DNA from: Chelonoidis abingdonii
Lineage: Eukaryota; Chordata; Testudines; Testudinidae
NCBI RefSeq assembly: GCF_003597395.2
Contig: NC_133773.1
Coordinates: 121,435,645-121,499,644 of the forward strand
Reading direction: 5' to 3'
DNA: 64,000 nucleotides
Shown: positions 42,464 through 53,564 of the stretch, piece after piece
Position numbering within the stretch: the stretch's first letter is position 1
Layout: each line of letters opens with the position of its first letter
Translations under genes and position numbers: made by a program
The notes under the pieces: model-generated
What the model saw: the letters and a program-made list of their open reading frames with translations, nothing else
Database searches by the model: none
Told to the model about the DNA's origin: nothing

Positions 42464-45400
42464 GTAAAGTGATGGTTCAGTATATTTTCTCTGTCATAGA
42501 CTTAAAGCAATATGGAGAGACACATTTTTGGTGCTTTGTGCAGAGAAATTTGGGCTACAGAAATCATTACTGTTAAGGGAAGTTGTGTGGGACCTTTTCT
42601 TGTGCATCATGCTGACAGTGTGGCTTTGAAAGTGAACATAGATCACAAAACTGAATGCAGTAGTCAGAATCAATACTCATTGTCAGGTTTTCTGTATTTC
42701 TTACAGGGCTGTCGGGTGGGTGGGGGAAGTGGGGCAATTTTCCCCAGGCCCCACAGGGCTCCCCACAAGAATACAGTATTCTGTGCATCCGATGAAGTGG
42801 GTATTAATCCACGAAAGCTCATGCTCCAAAACATCTGTTAGTCTATAAGGTGCCACAGAACTCTTAGCTGCTTTTACAGATCCAGACTAACATGGCTACC
42901 CCTCTGATACAGTATTCTATAGTATTGCAACATTTTTTTATAGAAGGACCTCCAAAATTGCTTTGTCCCAGGCCCCCTGAATCCTCTGGGCAGCCCTGAT
43001 TTCTTATTCCTCTCTCTCGTTTTCAGGGTAATGGCATTTAAACAGAATATTTACTTCTTCAGAAGTCATCTGCTCCTGCTGTTTACTCCCCAACAGAATT
43101 TGTAATCCCATATGATGTCTCAATTAACTGATGTGAAAAAGGATTGTGATGTTAACAATTGAATATAATGACAGCAAATGGGGAGTCTCTTGGTCTAGGC
43201 ATTTATACCACACTTCTTACTGTGATATCTGGGCATGTATACAAGTATGTTATTTAAGCAGCACTGGGACAGAGTAAATGAACTTGGAAGAACTGTTTGT
43301 GAAGTATCCTTCTCAATAACAAATAAAGGGAAAGAAATAAAGAAAATGTTTCAGATAACAGCATTTTTAAATAATCAGAATGTGCTCTTAAGTATTTTTC
43401 ATCTATTTATGTAGCACGTTTTCACTGGCAATGTTAAAGCACTGCCACTTTTGTAGTCGTGGCACAGTGCATTCTTAAAAAAACACCTCCATGAGGGGCA
43501 TAGCTATGGTCCACACTAGCGCTTTACAGCGCTGAAACTTGCAGCACTCGGGGCTGTTTTTTCATAGCCGTAAGTGCGAAAGTTGCAGCGCTGTAAAGTG
43601 TCAGTGTAGACAAGTATTCCACACTCTGCAATGTGGTATCATGTTATTTTTACCATTCTTAAAAACATTAAGTTGCAAAGGATATTTTCTAGAAAACAGT
43701 AACATTAGAGGCGGTTGGAAAAATTTTGTCAGAATGATTTTCCAATTAAAAACACCTTTTTTCACAAAACTGAAACTTCCTGTGAGAAAATTTCACTTTT
43801 GATGAAAAATTTCAATTTTCCATTGGGAATATCAGAATGACAGCTTGCCTGCTTCCCTGTTGGAAGGCTCTTGTCTGACAAATCTTTCCAGAAGGGCTGC
43901 AGAGGCTGGGTACCCTGGCTCTCTGCTCTCTGGCTATCAGCCTCCCAACACTAGCTGGAGAGAGAGAGCCCAGGCCCCCAGTCTCCCCACCTCCCCGCGG
44001 TCTTGGGTCCAGAGAGCTGGAAAACTGTCTCCCCATTTCCCTCACACCCATACCCACCCCTAGGCCAGAAAAGCTGAATGCCCCAGCTCTCTGTTTCTCA
44101 GGCAGCTGGGCTGGAAGGCTTTTGTCAATTTCACTTTCAAAGCAAAGACTTTTGTTCCAACCTAGCCACATTTTTTTTCAACTTTTTGAAATTGACAATA
44201 GCCTTTCAGCCTGGCAGCTGGAAAATTCCACTTCAGTTCCCCTGCAATGGAATTTTTTTTTTTTTAATTTCCTTCCCTAAAAAATGTCATGTCTTTTGCC
44301 TTTTTAATTAGAAAACAGAAATATTTCCACTATCGATACTATCATTTTCTGGGGAGCTCCAAATAACTTGTTTGAACTTGGTCATAGCCACCAATAATCC
44401 TTTTCTAAAATTTGTGACTTGACTTGAATTTAATTGCATTCATATATTTTTAGACTATTATACAGACTTGTTTTTATCAAACTTCATTCTGTAAAGGGAA
44501 ATCAAGGCTTCACATATAGACACCTGGTTCTCACTGAGCAGTAAGGCATGCATATGTAAGGAGAGAATTTGGCCCATTAGGTCAAGATACTGCAATATGG
44601 GAGCATGCCTGTAGCTGTGGCCAGTGTCCTTGTATCATTTTGGGGATTATTAAAGTCTTGCACAAGTCTCTGCAGCATAGATGGCTAATGCACATTTTGC
44701 TGAACTAGGCTGAGTTTAATCCCTACTATGGCTTGCTTATCGCAGTATTCAGACTCAGCTTTCAGATTTAGTGGTTTGGGTTTTTTTAAAAGAAAGATTA
44801 TTATTTAGCAGCAAAGGTTAGTGAAGATTAGGTTAAAAGAGAAAATACATTTTTATTTTTAAAAATTCACAAAATCTTTCTTGCAAATTAACATGTTAAA
44901 ATCACCACCCATAATGTGTGTTAACTTTCCAGGATGTAAATGCAAAAGTTTAACTTCACTTCTCATTATTGGTTCTCCTTATTTACTGCACATCACTTTA
45001 CTTGTACAATAACAATTTTATTTGGTTCGAAGTCATAACTTTCTTTCTTGATTGTTTCCATTTCTTTTATATCACTAAAAATTCCATAAAGCTGTTGGGC
45101 CAAATTCTGCTTTCACACAGCCTGGTGCCTCACAGGAGTTACATTTGTTTGCCTAAATGTAAAATCTGTCCCATTAATTGCCACAGCCTAGGGCCAAATG
45201 TTCAAAAAGTGGTTCTATTTTGTACACACCCAACACTGAAGTTCCAAACAACTGTGCGTGCATTCTTAGAGCACTAAGATCTGTGTGTGATGTTCAGTGA
45301 TCACTCAGGGCTTCAGCTATTTGCAAGAGCTCTGCTTTATTGTGTGCATCTACATAACAAATTAAGGTGTAATTGTAGCACAGATAGGCATATCCATGGT

Positions 45401-48361
45401 AGCTTTAATCTAGTATGGATAATAATACTAGTGAGAATGTGGTGGCATGGACTTCAGTGCAAGCTAGCTGCCCCAGTACAACCCACCAAGGACCCTGGGT
45501 ATGGACACGGGTCCACAAATAATTAATTGAACAATTTAAAATTAAATCTGTTTATGGATAATTTGAAAAAATAAAAAGGAACAAAATTTTGATCATATAT
45601 TGTTCAGCCAGGACTAATCACATAACTGAATTTCTGGTGGAGTTTTTGGCATATCTCAGGTTATAATTTCTCATTTTATTTAAAAAAAAAACATTAAATC
45701 AATGAAAAATAAAATGACTATTGAACTAATTAGACTCTGACTCTTCAAACCCTTCAGATTTCAATGAAGTTAAGTATTTAAGATACACAGTAAAACTGAT
45801 CAATATTTACATAATTTCATATTTATATAAAATTTAGCTTCAACAAAACCACAGTAGTTTAGTTAATTATATTTTACAGGTCTCTACTGCCATCCTCTGT
45901 TTATTATAAAAACTGCATCCTCTTAAATTCATAGTGTCCAGTTTCGGGCCCCACACTACAAGAAGGATGTGGAAAAATTGGAGAGAGTCCAGCAGAGGGC
46001 AACAAAAATGATTAGGGGGCCAGAGCACATGATTTATGAGGAGAGGCTGAGGGAACTGGGATTATTTAGTCTGCAGAAGAGAAGAATGAGGCGGGATTTG
46101 ATAGCTGCTTTCAACTACCTGAAGCGGGGTTCCAAAGAAGATGGATCTAGACTATTCTCAGTGGTACCAGATGACAGAACAAGGAGTAATGGTCTCAAGT
46201 TGCAGGGGGGGGGGGCTAGGTTGGATATTAGGAAACACTATTTCACTAGGAGGGTGGTGAAGCACTGGAATGGGTTACCTAGGGAGGTGGTGGAATCTTC
46301 TTCCTTAGAGGTTTTTAAGGTCAGGCTTGGCAAAGCCCTGGCTGGGATGATTTAGTTGGAAAGTGGTCATGCTTTGAGAGCAAGTTGGACTAGATGAGCT
46401 CCTGCACTCCCTTCCAACCCTGATATTCTATGATTCTATGATTGGAACAAATCATCGCAAGGGTGCAGATTAAAACTAAATTTTATTTATTTTATTTTTT
46501 TTTAGTGAAAAATGCATAATTTGCAAAATCAAAATGTTTCATGAATTTGTGCCGATTTGGCTCCATTGTTAATTTTTAAAAAATCCGAAAAATCAAAACA
46601 TTCCATTTTTTCTAAACATTTTTTCCTCAATTTTATTTTAAAAATTCAAAAACATTTTAAAATAGACAAAATTAAAATAAAACATTTCAATTTTGTTTGA
46701 ACCTAACCACATTGTTTCAGACTTTTTGAAATGGCCAGCAAACCAAAGGCTCCATTATTCACCCAGCTCTACTCAAGCTTGAAGACCTGTTGTAATCCTT
46801 TAAAAAAATATCTTTAAAACATTCTCAAAATAAGTTATTTTTTTCCTGGAAATTGTCATGTTTAATTTCAGACAGAGGTGAATTGTTGTGGGCATTTTGA
46901 AACAAGTTGGTCAATTTAAATTATGATAGGCTGAAAACAAAAGGACATGGCGAGGATACCATTTTTTCATCTCATAACTCAAAATTTGCTTTACTAATGC
47001 TTCAGAGTCTGCCCTGTGTGTGCACAGCTCCTCGTGACTAACATGTTCAAGTCATTAACATCAACTGGAACACTCAAGATGACAATCCCAAAATGTTCAC
47101 ATGTGGGGGCTGCATACAGGTTATTCTCAATGAAGAGGCCTTATTTTAATGCTCCCACTCTTGGCCCAACAAAGCCTGTTTGTTGACCTTCTACTATATT
47201 TCAAACACTTATTTTATTAAGAGGTGTGGGGTTTTGGGGGTTTTTTTGGTGGTGGGAGCAGGCTGCGAAAGGATGTTTTTAAATTCAGGTATGAAGATTT
47301 TAGCTGGGGTTGGAGTATCTTGTTTAGCATCTTTAGCATTATGCAAGTTTGATCATTAAACATGTTTTTAAAGCAGATACAGTATATGCACCTATAGATT
47401 TGTTGATAGCTACAGCATTTATTTATTCATTCCATATACATAAATATACCTTTAAGGATAGGATTTGGGTTACAGACCTTTTAAATGTGTGTGCACACAC
47501 GTATGCACACACAACTTTTATTAACCCACTGCTCCATTTGAAGCTAATGGAACTTTTGGGATTGACCTCAATGACAGGAGGATTTGGGCCCCATAGTCTT
47601 CCAAGTATTGTTCTGTTTTCTCTAACAAGATCAACAAGTTACACTACTATCCTGATTAAATTACAGAGCCTTGTATTAACATAACACAGAGTTCCAAAGT
47701 TCTGCATATCCTACAGTGAACTGGTGGAATGACTCAGCAGAAACAAAGCCCTGGGGAAGTGAGCCAGGATTTTTTTCCTAAAGGAACCTAACCAGAAATC
47801 AAAACAAGTTAACTGAAGCAAAACACAATATAATGCCTGCATCTGTAGTTTTCACTCCATGCATCTGAAGATGTGAAGTTTTTTACCCACAAAAGCTTAT
47901 GCCCAAATAAATCTGTTAGTCTTTAAGGTACCACCGGACCCCTTGTTGTTTTTGTGGATAATACTAAGCAATTAATCTATAATTAGCCCCTTAATCACCT
48001 GTGGAAAGGTACAAAGAAACTGAGCTGAGGTTAACACTTTCTTCACTGGGGACCAGGTGGTGCCCCTAAACCCTACACACACTCATACTAAGCTGTTTGG
48101 ATCCACACCACATCATTTCTATTGTTCAAGTAATTTACAATTTTGCTGCTGCTTTTAGGACCTCAGAATAAATTGCATGTCTCTCTATTGACTGCTTCTT
48201 TTGTCCTTTAGTCGGGGAAAGATAAGGAAGCTGTTGACAAACTCTTCAAGGGTCTGGATGAAAATGGAGATTCTGAAGTAGACTTCAATGAATTTGTCAT
48301 CTTTGTGGCAGCCATGACTTGCTGCTGCCATAAATATTTTGAGCAGAAAGGACCAAAATAA
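42326..48361 (+). CDS. S100P: S100P calcium-binding protein, two coding exons
   Basis: Exons 42326-42463 and 48212-48361 join in phase 0 to 95 residues, the length of mammalian S100P. S100P is a small dimeric EF-hand protein that, on binding calcium, exposes a surface for partners such as ezrin and RAGE. The N-terminal S100-type hand spans about residues 12-47 ([19 protein letters not shown]). The canonical hand is D62-x-N64-x-D66-x-E68-x-D70-x-x-E73 ([12 protein letters not shown]), complete. The start [15 protein letters not shown] and end ACHKYFE-like [12 protein letters not shown] match S100P better than other S100 proteins. C85 is kept and there are two more cysteines (C83, C84). The 5.7 kb intron is full of transposons. 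Confidence 0.95.
42783..42906 (+). mobile_element. Penelope-like tail repeat, copy 4 (S100P intron)
   Basis: Perfect 12-base target duplication ATACAGTATTCT at 42771-42782 and 42907-42918. Core CCGATGA at 42789-42795, stem GTGGGTATTAATCCAC with one mismatch, intact GAAA at 42813-42816, then GCTCATGC and TC. Ends AGACTAACATGGCTACC..CTCTG. Confidence 0.85.
43508..43612. mobile_element. Palindromic hAT MITE
   Basis: GGTCCACACTAGCGCTTTAC pairs with GTAAAGTGTCAGTGTAGAC; AGCGCTG motifs recur. About 105 bases in the S100P intron. Confidence 0.55.
43620..45925. other. S100P intron, AAAATTTTC-rich and unrecognised sequence
   Basis: 43700-43820 and 44160-44330 are rich in AAAATTTC/GAAATTTT pieces like those at 46490-46770 and 61130-61320, probably an old palindromic repeat family. 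The rest shows no exon. Confidence 0.35.
45930..46445 (+). mobile_element. CR1 LINE, 5'-truncated, sense
   Basis: Nearly open CR1 C-terminal frame at 45969-46355: [20 protein letters not shown], then [20 protein letters not shown] and [18 protein letters not shown]. The tail is CCTGATATTCTATGATTCTA, two full ATTCTATG units. A ten-G run at 46206 is inside. It is the least decayed CR1 of the window. Confidence 0.9.
46450..47845. other. S100P intron, no exon seen
   Basis: AT-rich; 46490-46770 consists of AAAATTTT-type palindromic pieces. The 111-codon frame at 47349 has no family likeness. Confidence 0.4.
47849..47960 (+). mobile_element. Penelope-like tail repeat, copy 5 (S100P intron)
   Basis: CTGAAGATGTGAAG, a weak stem, ACAAAAGCTTATGC and GTTAGTCTTTAAGGTACCAC. 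The core is damaged (AAAA in place of GAAA, broken stem). It ends about 250 bases before the last S100P exon. Confidence 0.65.
48212..48361 (+). CDS. S100P: S100P last exon
   Basis: Acceptor TTGTCCTTTAG, then 49 codons and TAA. Encodes the hinge, the canonical EF-hand and the C-terminal helix with C85. Confidence 0.95.
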   Translation, partial: SGKDKEAVDKLFKGLDENGDSEVDFNEFVIFVAAMTCCCHKYFEQKGPK

Positions 48362-48506
48362 TGTAAAACAGCTCATAAGAAGCTGGTCTTTTGCTGTATT
48401 CCATATGCTAATATTATTGCTAGCTTTATTTACTCCATGAACTGAAATACTGTTTAATCGTACTTTGTTTACTCCCTGCCTTGCATGTTAAGTTTCTCCT
48501 CCTTCA

Positions 48507-48512
48507 AATAAA
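48507..48512 (+). terminator. S100P: S100P poly(A) signal
   Basis: AATAAA about 146 bases after the stop codon, followed by a GT-rich stretch (TTGTGGTGTATA). It gives a short 3' UTR. Confidence 0.8.
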
Positions 48513-48544
48513 ATGCTAGTTTTAGCATTCTTGTGGTGTATACT

Positions 48545-48590
48545 TATTGCTCTGTCTCTCTCGCTCGCTCTCAAAAAAAAAAAAGAAAAA
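48545..48590. repeat. CT-rich run and poly(A)
   Basis: TCTCTCTCGCTCGCTCTC followed by an A-run of about 17 with one G, just after the S100P 3' end. Confidence 0.8.
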
Positions 48591-48764
48591 AGTGGTTTAT
48601 ACCCCTTTGTTTTTAAAATTCTGTTTTTATTCATAATGGAGAATTTCATCCCAGAGGTCCCCTAAGGATAACAGCTGTTGGAGGTGCAGTGCACTGATTG
48701 TGCCACAATCCACTGAGCCTCAATTGATTGAGGCCTTACCCCTACAGCATTTTAGGATAAGGGC

Positions 48765-49110
48765 TCATCTGCACACCCAGGATGTACCACTTTAACACTA
48801 TCAGTATTGTTAAGGTCTAGGAGGTACAACCTCCCTAGTGTGGACGTGGTTATATCAGTATAAAGGTGCTTATATCAGGATAGCTTATTCTCAGTTGGGA
48901 AGGGAAAAAAGCTATAGCAGTATAAGCAACAAAGAGTCCTTTGGCACCTTATAGACTAACAGACGTCTGTTAGTCGTCTGTTAGTCTATAAGATGCCATA
49001 GGACTCTTTGCTGCTTTTACAGATCCAGACTAACAGACTAACACAGCTCCCCTCTGATACTATAGCACCTTTATGACAGTATAAATGTATCCATCCTAGG
49101 GATGATATGG
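48765..49110. mobile_element. hAT MITE carrying a Penelope-like insertion
   Basis: Left part 48767-48919 (GGGCTCATCTGCACACCC onward) and right part 49061-49105 appear to be one element; the middle is copy 6 of the tail repeat. Ends are too decayed to prove. Confidence 0.4.
48920..49060. mobile_element. Penelope-like tail repeat, inverted pair (copy 6)
   Basis: The reverse piece (48924-48965) and the forward piece (48965-49060) meet at AGACGTCTGTTAGTCGTCTG. Flanked by TATAGCA at 48913-48919 and 49061-49067. Too short to contain the stem core. Confidence 0.65.
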
Positions 49111-49354
49111 TAAACATAGGTCAGTAAAAATGAAAAAAAAAAAAATCACCCCTCTAAATAGCAAAATTACATTGGTACATAAACAGTGGGTAGACCAGAC
49201 CCAAATTACAGAGACTGTTGCCTCCCCCAACAAATGACTGAAGCACTTATGTGTATGGATTCAAAGTGCTATTCAGTCAATTGGGTGGGAAAGAACATGT
49301 GTAACTTCTCTCATTTGAACAAGGCCAAAGTATAAGGTGAACAATACTACTTTG

Positions 49355-49680
49355 AACGTCCTTCCATCTGAGGACCAAAGCACTTTACACAATGAATTTA
49401 GCCTCACAGTTCTTTTGTGAGGTATTATCTCCATTTTACACAGGAGGAAACTAAGGTGCAGCGGGATTAGGGCCGTATTTTCCGAAGTATATGTACAATA
49501 TGAGGGCACTCTGTATGTAGAATCTCTGTGACTGCACAGTGCAACTAAAAACTTACCCAGGCAGTGTTGTGAAACTCTGATCCAAGGTCACACAGGAAGT
49601 CAGTGGCAGAGACAGAAGTAGGACCCAAATCATCCAAGTCCAGGCCTGTACTTTAACTACAAGACTATCATTTCTCCTTT
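49355..49680 (-). mobile_element. MIR SINE (antisense)
   Basis: GGTATTATCTCCATTTTACA, AGGAAACTAAGGTGCAG and CAAGGTCACACAGGAAGTCA are the reversed MIR core and flank. Confidence 0.8.
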
Positions 49681-49981
49681 CCTGCTGAGTCCTGTTAGGG
49701 TGAACTGTCTGCCTTTGGTTGTGTACCTTGCCTGAGTAAATCCTACCTCAGCGCTAATTACACAAGTGCTAACCACAGCAGTTCTGAAGAAAGCTGAATG
49801 CTTTCTTCAGTTGGTATGTTCATTTGTATAGCAACTCTCAAAGCATCAACTTTGGAAATGAGCAGAAAGGGGTAGGCACACAAAATTATTTTCTGGCTGC
49901 ACTGTAAGTCTGACATTCTTTCTTTTGCCTGGCCGTCATCTTCCCCCTCAAGCAGTGCTGACTTTACCTTCAAGACTGACC

Positions 49982-50640
49982 TTTGGGCTTGTCTATATGA
50001 TGAAGGAATTAGGGTTGTCACCTGGCTAGTTTTTAACCATCCTGGCCCAATTTTGTTCTTCCTGGATGGTTGCCAGTGAAGATGAGCCGGGTTATTTCTG
50101 CTCTCTCCCTGCTACCCAGCTTTGGGAGTGAAAGGGGAAGAAATACTCAGCAGAGACTTCCCATGTGGGAAGTGGGCCTGGCCCTTTAAAAGGAAGGCCT
50201 CCCCTGAATGACTTCTGTTTTCCACTCCAGGGTCAGCTGGATTCTCTCTTGCCATCTTGAGGAGGAAGAGGTTGGATGGATTTGTTGTTATGGGGCCACC
50301 TTCCCTGCTGGCTACTGTATATTTGACAGGACTTGGAGCTGTCTTCCTCCCCTGCTGCACAGGGGCCTGCAGCTTTGTCGGAGGTGGGGAAAGTTAGAGA
50401 CCCCCCACCTGCACCGTGCTGGCATGACATGAGGAAGAGAGGCCAGGGGCATGGTTTTCTGTATGTCTGAGATGGCAACCCCAGCAGCAATGCTCACTAT
50501 GGGGTGGGTTGTGGGTGGGGATGTGATTTCTATAGCACATTAATGTATTGCACACGAAGTGGTCTGTGTAGACTTTGCTGCTGCACACTAATGATCTCCT
50601 AGTGTGCATTATATATTCAAACTATTTTTCTAGCACTCCT
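49982..50640. mobile_element. hAT MITE split by an insertion
   Basis: GGGCTTGTCTATATGATGAA at 49985 and ATTTCTATAGCACATTAATG at 50526 look like one element whose right part ends near 50640. About 50010-50512 between them is a different, unrecognised GC-rich sequence. Confidence 0.4.
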
Positions 50641-51814
50641 CATATTCTAACGAAATACTATTGTAATGAACTGGGCTGAGAGAGAGTGTCTGCCGCTCCA
50701 CTGCCATCTAATGAAAGGAATCACATCTCAACTGTGTGCTATAGTTCCTGTACTGCTAAGAACAAATTAAAATTCTCATTTAGCTCAAGTAGTAGAGTCC
50801 TGTTCTTTCAGAGCAGGAGGAACTGAGCTTTATCCCTCCACCACTGTGAAGCCACAAGTGACCATGATACAGAACATTGAGATAATTGCTAAGTTCCTAC
50901 ATGGCTATAAATTTGTTACACCGCCATGTATTGTAGAGCTGTACAAAACAAACAAATCTCACACATAAAGTAGAATTAACAGTAAACTGCTTTACACTAA
51001 GGGGTCGATTTCCCCAGAGAAAGCTTTGCTGCATTATGAAAATGTACAAAATTCACACCTATCCACAGATTCCAGACTGGTCTCCTCCTTAGACACCTTG
51101 AAACTTTTTAGGATGTCTGAGCCACACTTTTCAGATTTTACACTAAAATGTCTCTTCCTGTTGACTAACCCACAGGTCCTCATGTCTTGTTATTACAAAA
51201 AAATCCTTGTATCCTTTCCTAATACGGTATATACCCCTTTCATGGGGAGCCTCTGACACATCCACATATACAGAAAACACTGTTGTCCTTACTCCAGCAT
51301 AGGTAAAACAAAACTACAAATACAAAATTATGTATAAATATCAACATTAATTACAGCAATCTAGGTAGATAACGGCTGTTGAAATATATCTGATTTAGCT
51401 TGAATTTGTTTCAGTGTACTTTATCCTTTTTTTAGTCTAGCACTTGGTGGTTATCATGCATTTCTTTTCACCAGTAAGTAGCACTAAATGCAACTTTTTT
51501 ATTACCCAAGAAGCTCAAAATTTAATGTGTCATTATTGAGCCAAGTGGTGCAGCCAGAATTTAGGTGCCCAATGTCAGACATTTAGGTTAAAATAGCTGC
51601 CTCAATTAATAAACTACATAAGAATGCTGTAGTGTGGTTCTAAACTTCATTGACATCCATTTTCAACTCATCTTTCCCAGAACACATTGCTGACACACAA
51701 ACCACTTGTCTCCTTAGCCAGGAGATTTGTCTTATGAGCCCTGCCCACAACAGCATGAAGATGAACTTTTTCCAAAGCCTTAAACTGGAAGAACTAAAAA
51801 CAGTTTAAATAATA

Positions 51815-52025
51815 ACACCTAGCTCTTAAAGCACTTATCAGTAGATCTCAAATTGCTTTAGAAAGGAGGATAAGCATCATTAACCCCATTTTACTGCTGG
51901 AGAAATTGAAGTACAGACAGGTAAAGCGACTTGTCTAACATTCAGCAGGCTAGTAGCAGAGTTGGGAATAGAAGCCAGGTCTCCTGGGTCCCAGACCAAT
52001 GCTCTATCTACTAGATCAGACTTGT
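51815..52025 (-). mobile_element. MIR SINE (antisense)
   Basis: CATTAACCCCATTTTACTGC, GTAAAGCGACTTGTCTAACA and CTAGTAGCAGAGTTGGGA are reversed MIR features. Confidence 0.8.
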
Positions 52026-52859
52026 GATGAGCTACAATATTTTCACAGCCCTGGCAGAGTATCCAAACTATCCCTCTACATGCCACTTCAGATGTGCTTT
52101 GAAATGAATTAAGTATTAGCCTGCACACTGTTTATTCTGACATGGGTCCCCATCCTGCAAACACTTACACATGTACTTAGCTTTATTACCATGAGTAATC
52201 CAATTGATTTCAATGAGGTTACTCACAGTAGTAAAATCCAACACAAACATGAGTGTTTTCAGTATTGTGGCCTTGCACTGTTATATGGGAAGAGTCAACA
52301 AAGCTGCCCGATGTCACTGGGAAATGTGAATGCTCAACACCAGGGAAAGGGGGAGTAATGGGACAAAACTGCAACCCAGTGCAGAATAGTCAGTTCAATT
52401 TCGTATGGAAAATTCAACTAATGGCTCCTCACTCAGTGAGCCCGAAGAGGAAATGATCCAAGAATAAAGAAAAATTAACATACTATTCTCACATCCCCAT
52501 ATAATGAAATTACCTTCCCAAGGTGCTGCTTACCCCCAAATGTTTCCAATGAAGTTACTTTAACCTCCTGCCATACACCTGACCTCCTCGGCCTTCCCCA
52601 TTACTATCAGCTCCCAACTTGGACCCACAGTTATCCCAGAATGCGTTCTGTGCTTCGTGCCCAGAGGAAGCACCAGAGACTGTGATAGCCAAAGCAGCAG
52701 AGGGTGAAGCATAGACTACCAGTCCTGCTAGGACACTACTAGGGAGTATGTGAAGTAGCTCCACAAATAGGGAGCAGAATGTCACTTTGATCAGGTAGAG
52801 GGAAGTTTACTTCACCCCTATGGGATGCGGTGTACTTATCCCACACTGGCCCTTTAGGG

Positions 52860-53560
52860 ATTAACCACACCTTGTGGGCCGAAGAGGCCACACCCCCTCG
52901 CCATTGCTGGGCATGCTCCAACAGGAGGCAGACTATAAAAGAGGGTAGCCCAGCTCAGTCTGGGCTGACTAGAAAGGAGTGTGAATGTGTGTTGCAGGTG
53001 TCTGTGCAGCAGCCGCTGCTGCCCCAGGCCATGGAGACTAGCTATGCCAAGACCCTGGAAAGTATCCAGCTGTCCACTGAGGTCCATGAGGGGAAAGAGT
53101 TACTGGAAGTCTTGCCCTCTGAGTACTCCCAAGGAGATGGAGGACCTGCAGAATACAGAGTTGGGAGACATGGTAGGATGTAGCCCAGGGGAGTCGGACA
53201 TTGATCTGGTTGTGGTACTGGGAATAGAGTCAGCGTCTTTTGGTGGGATCCCTGCTGACCCAATGGTGGGACTACTTGCCACTGACAGGGACCTGGTGGA
53301 GTAGGGAAGGCCTGGGTGCCCCTACCCATGGCTGTCAACCCCATTATTGGGTGGCAGCCTGCTCCCTTCTGGCAGCAAGGCCCAAGCTTATTGCTGACTT
53401 GCCCTGGCCAGGAGGCTCTGGGGCCATAGATGATGAGGGCTGCTTGCCCTGCCCTATTGACTCTGACCACTAGGTTGTGTGGCCCAGCACTGGAGGGCTA
53501 CTCTATTGACTCCTGCAGCCTGCACCAGAGGGTTGCCCTATTGATGCCCTTTGGTGGGAT
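52860..53560 (+). mobile_element. Probable LTR and leader of a retroelement
   Basis: A TATA-like GACTATAAAAGAGG at 52931 follows a GC-rich promoter-like stretch, then a long GC-rich untranslated region. The 107-142-codon frames on both strands are composition effects. No PBS or gag recognised. Confidence 0.35.
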
Positions 53561-53564
53561 ATAC

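Noticed and set aside
52830..53470. Overlapping frames of 107-142 codons on both strands
   Set aside because: GC-rich leader-like repeat after a TATA-like motif; no domain and no consistent strand.
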